Source: Ichthyophonus hoferi (Eukaryota; Opisthokonta; Ichthyosporea; Ichthyophonida; Ichthyophonidae). Taken from it: a stretch of 14,098 nucleotides of DNA. Below the pieces are notes generated by a model. The model ran no database searches, was not told the origin of the DNA, and worked only from the letters and a program-made list of their open reading frames with translations. Shown here piece after piece: positions 1-8,153 of this stretch (within the stretch, counting starts at the first letter, position 1; the number at the start of each line of letters is the position of its first letter). The DNA lies in assembly GCA_002751075.1 (NCBI GenBank), contig NAOQ01000493.1, positions 27,330-41,427 of the forward strand. Direction: 5' to 3'. Made by a program: the position numbers and the translations under genes.

Positions 1-1257
1 GAATTTTTTTGATTATCTACGTATGGAAAGGTATAGTAAGTTCTTACGGCCCATAGTGTGGAATGTGTTAATCAGGGGAATCATAAAATATTTTGGACAA
101 TACTTATAAAGTATTTGGCTGGCTAATAGCTCCTGCCGTAAAAACCTATTCTAAAATTTAATTTAATTGCCTACTGTTTAGCACTGAGCTAGTAACCAGT
201 TATAACATGGATTATTCACAATTGGGTCTATCAAATCAACTTAGGAAAGGTTATTTCTCTATGTATTAATTAAGAAAATATCTAACAATAATAAGTAATA
301 AGAAAACAGACTACCAAAGTGCCGTGACAATATCGGTTCCAACACAATTTTTAATTATAAACAATCTATTTAAGTTGAACTAGAACACTAGATTATTGAC
401 TACCATCATAACCTTGGTTTAATTGCTATTGCATTGCGTAATACCACTTGAACTACCCGGCGTAATTATTGTTGAATAAAGCTATATGCACTACATGGAC
501 TAAAAACATTTATAGTCTAAATTAATTCTTTGCTTAAAATATACTATTAATAACCTTTGTTGAACTGATTAATTACCAAATAAGCCAGTATCATTCGTTT
601 AATTAACCAACTGGTTATTAATTAGATTATCAAATAGTTCATATAGAGGATATATAGTATACTATTTATAACATATACAAGGATTCTGTCTTTGACAGGA
701 TCCACCACTACATGTGATTGTCAGGATTAACATCCATGGTCAAGCCAGCAGAAGACTCATGCTGTTCAGCAATCTGCTATCACACCTTCACAATAGTATA
801 AACCAAATTATTACTGTTAGAATTGTTAATCCCATAGGATGCCAGCCATATGAGACATTTATTATGAATAAGCGATTATTGACCCAAACAAAATCAATAA
901 TACACATTTATGATTATCAGTATTATTAATAATTTTGAGGACAAATAGATCAGGAAGGGGCTACTTGTAAATAATTTAATATATACATTTTTATTGTAAA
1001 AGTCAGGCTAAAAAAAAAAAATCATATTGCAGGTGTTGTCAATTCCAATGTAAGTAGTAATCAAGGAGAAAGAACATCCCTTGCTGTATTAGATGTCATC
1101 GCTTCTCACTATACATGTTTACACTACGTATGATTATTCATTTTAGAACTATATTAGGGTTTAGATAAATATAAAGTAGCAAATGCATACTAACGTGAAA
1201 GTTACTTTTTTTTAAAAAAAGCTTTATAACTAAATGGACATAATAAAAACATCCACA
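1..1257. other. AT-rich 3' flank of the antiporter, no gene recognised
   Basis: About 1.2 kb without a convincing gene. It should include the antiporter 3' UTR near its right end. A plus-strand open stretch (699-929) is the only part with coding-like texture and is listed under findings. A short hairpin (TAACCA/TGGTTA, 604-617) sits in AT-rich sequence. No tRNA, rRNA or mobile-element signature was seen. Confidence 0.6.
990..995 (-). terminator. Possible polyadenylation signal of the antiporter
   Basis: The minus strand reads AATAAA here, about 265 bases past the predicted antiporter stop. I saw no closer canonical hexamer. In DNA this AT-rich, a chance match is likely, so this is only a candidate 3' end. 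Confidence 0.3.
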
Positions 1258-1634
1258 TCAGCAGAACTCTAGAGTAGTACTAGGGGGTGCACGGACAACA
1301 AGCATTGCGATGTGGTTTTTAGAAAGATAGACGGAGGACCCAACAGGACCCAAAGCCATGTTAGCAATGGTTTTTCTGTCATTTGAACTCTCATGGAAGG
1401 GGGCTGATCGAGTGGAGGCCTCCTGTAGCACAATGTCTACATCAAGGGAAGTACTGGCAAGATTGCAGATAGGAAGCAAGCCAGGGTTGACTCTATAGGG
1501 TACAACAAGGAGGGACGGGCGGATAGGCCATGGGTCTGGGCCACCTGGTGAAGGTTGAGAGGGGGAAAGGGAAGAGGAAGTGTCAGATATGGCAAAATAC
1601 AAAGCATAGCTAAAGTAACTATAGTTATACCTAA
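1258..1634 (-). CDS. KHA1-like: Antiporter exon 2 (predicted): end of cytosolic tail and stop
   Basis: This open segment adds 124 residues and a TGA at 1260-1258. The AG at 1636-1635 is the only acceptor I found here that is in phase with the exon 1 donor; the split codon becomes GTT (Val 880). It encodes RPSLLVVPYRVNPGLLPIC and ends with LGPVGSSVYLSKNHIAMLVV. This resembles the end of CHX/Kha1 tails, where an ELGPVGD-like block is followed by a short hydrophobic strand. The first 20 residues are Tyr-rich and less convincing, so the true acceptor could differ or a small extra exon could lie in the intron. Downstream AG sites at 1620-1619 and 1611-1610 are out of phase. Confidence 0.62.
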
Positions 1635-4600
1635 CTAATCAATTAATGCTGAGTTCTATATATTAAAATACTATATTCAAAAAGTATAAAAAGGTTCTGT
1701 CTGAGACAGATTGGAGGGACTTCCGATTCTGTAGTGATACTGAATAAAAGGTATACAGTTTTTATCCTAAATTATCTGCCTGCAATGGTCAGCTGCCACC
1801 CAGAACATGGGATCAACAATAATAATTACACTACCACCAGATAATAACTATAGCACAGGAAGATAATAGTCATAATGTTGATAATTCCTACACAGACTAT
1901 GATCATCGACAGAAGATTAGGCCAGAGAGGAAGGTATAAATTATATAGCAAGAATATAGATCATATGGGATACCTACCGTGCTATCTTCACTGATAATTT
2001 AAAGAAAAATTGAATTGGATGACACAGAACATGCAATTATTATGTATCTTACACTGGTGTGAAATAATGAACAATCTTTATATCCTATAATCTTGCATTG
2101 TATTATGTTATGTTGTGCTACATGGTATTGCATTATATTGAAACTAATATATAAGCACATGTCTGCATGTTTGCTATATAAATTGAGGTACAACAGTGAG
2201 AGGGGAGTATAATTATAAGGGTACAGAGATCAAGACAAACAATTAACAAAACTAACAAAGCTAAAACAAAACAAAAAAATATATATATTTACCTATATCT
2301 TTGATGGTTAGACCAGCGATCAACGGTGTAAATGACATATAGGACCTGGCTTTCTGTTTAACATCCATCCTTTGTGTGTGACTATAAATATCTTTAACTA
2401 GATGATCCATGGTAATATCAAGGGAAAGAGAGGTCTCTATAATGGACAGAGAAATATAGCATGATTCCTTTCCCATAAGCTGATTTACAAACTGCATGAA
2501 TACCTGATCATCACTCAACTTGTTATTATTATTATCATCATCATCATTGTCTGGTGGGCAGCCATAATTATCATCATTGTACTTCTTTACGTTAATGCCT
2601 GCATTCGTCCCACTCGCCTCTCCAGAATTAACCTGATTATCACTGGGTGCGAGTTCATAATTGCAAATAATACGTACAATATGAATTAATGTATTGCTTG
2701 TTTCCCTTGCAAACTGAAGTGCAAGGAGTGCAGCTGCTCTGTTATCACGGCCACCAAAGAAAGGAACAATAACACGTTTAGATGATTGACATATAAGCCT
2801 TTCAGACGTGCCTAGGTTAACAGTCGACAACACATCCTTCACAGGACTAGTGGATTCAACCAGTGTTTCCTCTTTAGGACTGTACTTAAATATGTTCTTC
2901 AGGTAGGTGGTAGGGGAAAGTGCGTTGCCTGGAGTATGTGGTACGTGAAGTTCATCTGCACTTCCGCTATAGACGCGATCGTGATCGTGGGCATTAACAT
3001 ACAATGTCACACCAAGACATAATTCTTCTGACCTCAGGAGATCCACAGCCACCTCATGACGACGAGGACACAGTGAAATGAATGATGTACCACGGCGAGG
3101 TTCCAGCCAGGGAATAACCACATAGGCTGCAGATTGCAAGTGGGCTGCATTGGAAATATCACTAACCAGAGAACCTGAGGTAGTTACGGCCATGCTTATA
3201 GTAGGTTCAAATCCATAAGAACGGCATTGACTTCTAAAGAGATAGAGGTCTCTAGGAGTCTCCTCGTTCATCCAGGTGGCCCGCAGGACACTGCTATCAC
3301 GATCAGATACTTGTAATAGACGGAGGATCGAGATGGTAACGTAATTACTAATTCTACTAGTTGGAGTTGACTCGTCAACTAAAGAGAATCGTGGGGTTGT
3401 CGATGTTGTTGATGTTGTCGGGTCTGTATCTGCAGACTCCTCTGGCCGTATGACTATACGTTGTTCAATAATATCGTCAGAGGAGGAAGGAGGTGGGAGG
3501 ATAGAATGGCGACCAAATATGCCTAGTAGGTCGATAACCTGGTGGGTGTCATATGATTTTTCCAACCAGATAGTGAGGTGGGGTGGGTTATTGTATTTGG
3601 AATTAAAATCTTCTATCGTCTTGAATTTTGCAGATTTTCGTGCTGCAACCTTATTACGGCGCCGTTCAATGTAAGTGGTGGTGTAGATGCAGGTAAGTAA
3701 GGGAGTAGTCATAAAGGTGGTAACTAGGGCCATAATCACCATGACAACAAATATCTCTTGGTTGAGGGCCCGACTGTCAAGGCCTACATTCAATACAATG
3801 AGCTCCACCAGTCCTCTTGTATTCATTAACACACCTATAGCAAGTGATTCCCTCGTTGTATGACCCAGTGCTTTGGCAGCCAGACCAGCCCCTAATATCT
3901 TAGTACAGGCCACAGCAATAATTAGAAATACCATCCCCCATGCTACCCCAGTATTAAGAGAACCGATCTGTGTACGCAAACCCGAATATGTAAAGTAGAG
4001 AGGCAAAAGGACAATGGTAATAAGGTCTTCTATTTTTTCGATGAGGGCGAAGGCAAACCCAGCATGGCGTGGCATAGCCAGACCAGCAAGGAAGGCACCA
4101 AAGATAGCATGTACCCCGATAATCTCTGTAATCCATGCACTGATGAAGACAAGGACAAAGGCTATAACAACAGTGGTCTGGGTGACATGATTCTTCTCAA
4201 AACGACTACTGCGTATCCCCTTATTCAATAAAGGACGTACAATGACAAGCATGATAAAGGCAAATGCAAAAGTTGTGAGAAAAACCCAAACAACATTCAC
4301 CGGGTTGCCACCTTTAGAGTTGCTTATGGCAATGACTACAGCCAAGAAGCACCAAGCGACAAGATCGCCGAGGGCTGCTGCTGTTATAGCAGTAGTACCA
4401 ACGGGAGTGGCCATCAGTTTTTTTTCTGCAACTATACGGGCAAGGACAGGAAAGGCTGTAATGCTATTAGCCACAGCAATGAACGCGCCAAAAGTTCCAA
4501 ATGATACTTCAATACCATCCCCGAGAACCTTTTCCAATGCCAGTGCCGCCACATAAGCTGCACCAAAAGGTATGGCAATTCCAACTGCAGATATAATGAC

Positions 4601-4930
4601 TGCTGCTTTAGCTGTCGTTTTAAGCAATGCTAACTCCAATTCTAATCCAACTATGAAGAGAAACATAACTAGACCCACATCAGCTAGGGCCTTTAGGATA
4701 GGCATGGAAGATTCTGGAAACATTGTGGCCTGAAAGCCTGGTATGCGACCAAAGACCGTTGGCCCTAGAATTATACCACCAAGAACCTCTGCTAATACTC
4801 TAGGCTGGTTTAAATAGCGAAGAATAATAGATAGGCCACGGCTGATTAGAATAATGAGAGTAATTTGAACTAGTAGGAGAGGTAGGTCACCTGCCAAGGG
4901 ACTACCTCCATCAAACACGCTACCCGCCAT
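1258..4930 (-). CDS. KHA1-like: CPA2-family K+(Na+)/H+ antiporter, Kha1/CHX-like, two coding exons
   Basis: Predicted monovalent cation/proton antiporter of the CPA2 superfamily, exchanging K+ or Na+ for H+ across a membrane. In yeast (Kha1) and plants (CHX) relatives act mostly on endomembranes and help pH and K+ balance. The predicted join is 4930..2293 to 1634..1258, about 1004 residues; yeast Kha1 is about 870. Residues 15-415 form the hydrophobic exchanger domain. Family signatures are VLAEVLGGIILGPTVFG (45-61), FPVLARIVAEKKL (160-172), ALGDLVAW with a candidate transport aspartate D189, HAIFGAFLAG (274-283), LPLYFTYSGLRT (309-320) and MNTRGLVELIVLNVGLD (369-385). The cytosolic tail has a CHX-type stretch, VIVPFFGGRDNRAAALLAL (720-738). 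The ATG at 4930 is in strong context (AACATGG), and the N-terminus aligns by eye with Kha1. The intron and AT-rich setting argue against bacterial contamination. Family assignment is firm; ion preference and location are not visible. Confidence 0.88.
1635..2292 (-). other. Antiporter intron (658 bases)
   Basis: AT-rich GT-AG intron inferred from the two flanking antiporter exons. On the opposite strand it contains two short open stretches with splice-like borders (1710-1844 and 1841-1933), described under findings. Nothing else in it is recognisable. Confidence 0.55.
2293..4930 (-). CDS. KHA1-like: Antiporter exon 1: membrane domain and most of the cytosolic tail
   Basis: A single uninterrupted exon of 2638 bases gives 879 codons plus one base. 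The frame continues to a TAG at 2261, but the last nine codons read hydrophobic low-complexity sequence out of a T-rich tract. They follow a good splice donor (ATATAG/GTAAAT, intron starting at 2292), so I end the exon at 2293 in phase 1. The tail is variable between family-like blocks: PTTSTTSTTP (504-513) is Thr/Ser-rich, and residues 796-803 are four Asp then four Asn. GC content is clearly above the flanks, as expected for coding sequence. Confidence 0.88.
2523..2548 (-). repeat. Coding trinucleotide repeat, (GAT)4(AAT)4
   Basis: Within antiporter exon 1, four GAT codons are followed by four AAT codons, encoding Asp4-Asn4 at residues 796-803 between two conserved tail blocks. This is a small in-frame microsatellite in a linker and is probably length-variable. 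Confidence 0.75.
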
Positions 4931-5482
4931 GTTAAAGTGGCAGATAGTCGCTCTATGTTACTTAAATATGTTCTTGAAATATACTAATATGTGTATGTAT
5001 ATATTTATGCATGAAGTGCTTATTTGCTCGTTGGTAAAAACGACCGCCATTCATGTGATATAACTGTAAGTAAATATAATCTTTTGCCTTTTTACTATTG
5101 TTCATTCACCTAGGAGTGTGTGTTGATAGGAAAAATCGCATTTTCTCTGCAAGGATATGTTTTTACATATACATACCTAACCATTTGGAAAAGATTGGTT
5201 ATATATACTTAAGTAAACACTGTTAAACATGCAGAGTATATGATCTCCTGTTAACATTGCTACTTTTATGCTAAGCTTGGGTCAGGTTGTTCTAGGGGAC
5301 CAATAGGCGTTGCTAGATCTTAGAGTCTTAGGAGTGGTTTCCTAATGGTCAATAGTAATCTGCGTCATGGATAAAATAGGCATTGTATTTTAAAAAAGTT
5401 ACACAGTCTTACCGCTTAAGATTACTAAAGATGTAATATATATTAGAATGAATTTTAAATATTAACATTTTTAATTATAGAA

Positions 5483-5619
5483 AGCGGACTAATTGTCTAA
5501 TATATTTTTCACGGGTGGTTTAACTATGAGAAAAAATGATGGAATGTATTTTTGGCAGGCATGGGATTTCTCATTCCCGCAGTTTTAAAAAGTTGATATC
5601 TGTGATCTAATTGTCCGCT
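5483..5619. repeat. Short inverted repeat, possible MITE-like fold-back
   Basis: AGCGGAC at 5483-5489 is matched by GTCCGCT at 5613-5619. After a one-base gap, pairing extends through AATT on the inner side. The outer flanks are AT-rich and only loosely complementary, and no clear target-site duplication was found. It could be a tiny non-autonomous DNA element or a chance hairpin. Confidence 0.3.
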
Positions 5620-5736
5620 GTTCATTTTAAAATTTACCATTGACAAACAATGATGTAAGTCGTGACTAATAGAGCAACCAACCAATGCCCTTATTGTAAA
5701 AAGGTGTTACTATTTAGGATTTGTTGACTTGCCCTT

Positions 5737-5746
5737 AGCCAATCAG
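5737..5746 (+). promoter_or_regulatory. CCAAT box (NF-Y-like)
   Basis: AGCCAATCAG is a good match to the usual NF-Y consensus. Other CCAAT cores occur close by at about 5298 and 5682. They lie about 370-810 bases upstream of the antiporter start codon, so they could belong to its promoter. The assignment is motif-only. Confidence 0.3.
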
Positions 5747-6913
5747 ATATGAGGTAAGTTACACTGATATACAGATTGTTTATATTTCAACATTAAAATT
5801 TCAATATACTCGTTGTCAAGGCTTAATAAAATATCTTCTCTAAGAAAAAAAAGAACCCGAAGTAAAGAACATGTAAAGGTGAAGATTAACTTCCTATACT
5901 AGCAATATATGACTTTTTTAATTTAATTGAGTCTATCTATAGTGATGATAGGACAAGGAAATCTAGGATGATATAAAAGCCTTATCTTTTGTTTATTACA
6001 AGTATTACAGGGGGCATTGTTGTTATACAATTGAGATACTTTATTACTGGTGGATAAAATATAGGCGAGTAGTTAAGATTATAAGTCTCACGATAGAGAT
6101 CTTAGATATCGTATAAAAACGTGTGAGCAATTTTAATGTGATGTTGCATCATACTATAAATGGCTTACAAGAGCAATGCAAACTATTGTTGGCATACTTA
6201 CGTAATAATAACGGTCAACCAAGCAGTAATAGTTGCAAAGATACCAAAATAATTATTATAGTATTAATAGGTTCTTATATCAATATATCAATATGCTTTT
6301 ATTTAATTTTCTTTCATTGATGTTACTATGTGTATTATTATTATTATTATTATTGGGTATTTATTAAGCATAAAATGGTGATTGCGACTAATACAAACCT
6401 TTCAAAAGGGATGTATTTTATTTTTGAAATTACAGATAGATTTTGATAAATGATTAAGAAACAACTGGAGGGTGCGAAAAAGATTTACATAAGAAATGGT
6501 TATCTTTATGTGCAATATATTGTCCTATAGTTTTCCTGCTTGCAATTGGTAATTATTTACAACAATACACAACTTTTTAATATTACAATTACATAATAGG
6601 ACTATCAACTGTCATAGGTAACTAAGTGCAATTAAGGAAGCACGCCATAAAACCATGTGGTGCCGCTATATATATATTTGCATTTTTATATAGCTATGAT
6701 TTAGTTAGGAATATTTAAAATAAATATATGGGCTGTATATAGTCTTTTTTTTTCTTTTCCATTTATTTTTTGGTTGGTATATTTTCAATTTTTAGTTTTA
6801 TTATTATTAATAATTATGAATAATTCCTTATTTATATAAGATAATAAACTTTTATCATAATGATGTTGGCATAGTTGATGTTACATTAATATATGCTATT
6901 ATTAATAAAATAG

Positions 6914-6921
<8 letters not shown>

Positions 6922-6947
<26 letters not shown>
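6922..6947. repeat. TA microsatellite
   Basis: Uninterrupted alternating A and T in the spacer between the two genes. Confidence 0.85.
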
Positions 6948-7207
6948 TGGTTTGAATTTATAATATTTAAGCAATATAATTAATTAATTAGTTATTTAAT
7001 CCTATTCATATAACTCCAACACAATCGATTTATTTGAATATGAAGCATAGTATATTCAATCATTATTCCACATGCAGATATACAGGTATATCTCGCGAAA
7101 TTTACAGACTATCACAAGGTAGATAAGCGCGAAAAATAATTATATAAACAAACTGATTAGAGATAAAACACAGCCTGGTATACGTAAATCAGTAGTTTCC
7201 AAAAAAA

Positions 7208-7252
7208 ATATATATATATGTATATATATATATATATGTATATATATATAGA
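7208..7252. repeat. Interrupted TA microsatellite
   Basis: Alternating A and T broken twice by single G bases (TATG units), in the intergenic spacer. Confidence 0.85.
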
Positions 7253-7642
7253 TATTTATTTTTATATATATCTCTATACGTTAGTCTCGTAGTGTCTGTA
7301 GTGGTTTTTAGTTATACAGATAACGCATATACTGAATTGTAGTTTTAAAATAATAAGATTTTAAGAGGTAATTATGTGACTGTTTGCAGAGATTATATAT
7401 AATTGTTCATGGATGTATGTAAGCAAAAATCATACAGGAATAGGAATATAAAGCTACTGTTAATGTATACACATGTGAATATTTTTATGTACTACGTGCA
7501 TATACATACATTTTATATGTAGTTGTTTATGTTATATATTTGTTTGTTTAAAAGTGTGGTTTTAAAAAAGTTGGAATTTTAAAATGCCACTTACCAACAT
7601 TGTTTTATTTTTATCGTTTATTATACAAAGTACTTCATTGCC

Positions 7643-7663
7643 TATATATATATATATATATAT
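7643..7663. repeat. TA microsatellite
   Basis: A run of about 20 alternating bases in the spacer, about 450 bases before the Groucho start codon. Confidence 0.8.
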
Positions 7664-8030
7664 TTCTGTTCTTTTTGTAATCTATAGACAATAACTATAT
7701 ACCCTACTATATATAAGATATCCTACTACATACCCTACTACCATATACACTTACTCACCTATAAACATGTTCTCATAGAGGTATGCTTACTTACATGCAA
7801 TAGTATTGATTATGTTATTTTCCTACTCTTCATACACACCCACAAAGTACTTTTTTAGATATACTCTCCCAAGCATTTTTTTTATATTTTCCATTATTAT
7901 TTTGTTTCTTTTTCCTTTCCATGTCTTTAAAATTCCTCTTTACCTCCTTTCTCCCGCCTCTCTCTTCCTCTTCTCTATAGTATACCTTAGCCCCACCTTA
8001 ATAACCCCACTACCAACCAATGATCTAATG

Positions 8031-8085
8031 TTTTTTTTTTTTTTTTCTTTTTCTTTTTTCTTTTTTTTTCTTTTTTCCCATTCAG
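8031..8085 (+). promoter_or_regulatory. Long pyrimidine tract ending in a 3' splice site before the Groucho start
   Basis: About 50 bases of almost pure T with scattered C, then CCCATTCAG at 8077-8085. This is a near-ideal polypyrimidine tract and acceptor, 27 bases before the start codon. It implies that the start codon lies in a second exon and that a non-coding first exon exists upstream. Spliced-leader addition would be an alternative in lineages that use it. The donor or first exon was not identified. Confidence 0.55.
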
Positions 8086-8112
8086 ATAGCAACTATACAG
8101 CCCTTATAGACT

Positions 8113-8153
8113 ATGTATCAAGCCTATGGTCATCCTGGTGTGCCTAAGGGAGG
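8113..8153 (+). CDS. TLE: Groucho coding exon 1
   Basis: Encodes MYQAYGHPGVPKG plus two bases, ending at a strong donor (GGGAGG/GTAAGG). The ATG has A at -3. The short first coding exon resembles vertebrate TLE genes, where exon 1 encodes only the MYPQGRHP-like start (recalled, not checked). Exon sequence before the ATG (8086-8112) is 5' UTR if the acceptor at 8085 is used. Confidence 0.82.

Larger units (their letters stand above)
4931..8085. other. Divergent intergenic region between the antiporter and Groucho
   Basis: A 3.2-kb AT-rich spacer separates two genes transcribed away from each other, so it must hold the antiporter promoter (left) and probably that of Groucho (right), plus any non-coding 5' exons. 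Long TA runs occupy 6922-6947, 7208-7252 and 7643-7663. CCAAT boxes, including an AGCCAATCAG at 5737-5746, lie in the left third. An inverted-repeat pair is at 5483-5619. From about 7680 onward the plus strand becomes pyrimidine-rich. I see no coding exon; the short open frames here are low-complexity. Confidence 0.65.

Noticed and set aside
1999-2193. Minus-strand open frame of 64 codons between the antiporter exons
   Set aside because: AT-rich, Ile/Tyr/Cys-heavy peptide with no resemblance to CHX/Kha1 tails and no supporting splice sites in phase.
2220-2292. A possible 32-nt antiporter intron (GTAAAT to TTTTGTTTTAG near 2261) leading into an open frame of about 40 codons
   Set aside because: The intron would be extremely short, the resulting peptide is hydrophobic and unlike a cytosolic tail, and the frame ends without a family-like block. 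The distant exon at 1634 is better supported.
3203-3213. GGTTCAAATCC, an exact tRNA B-box match on the plus strand
   Set aside because: It lies inside the antiporter coding exon (minus strand, encoding the GFEP region), and no A-box or foldable cloverleaf precedes it.
7806-8147. Plus-strand open frame of about 113 codons before Groucho
   Set aside because: Phe/Leu/Ser low complexity read from a pyrimidine-rich tract; the real exon here uses another frame starting at 8113.
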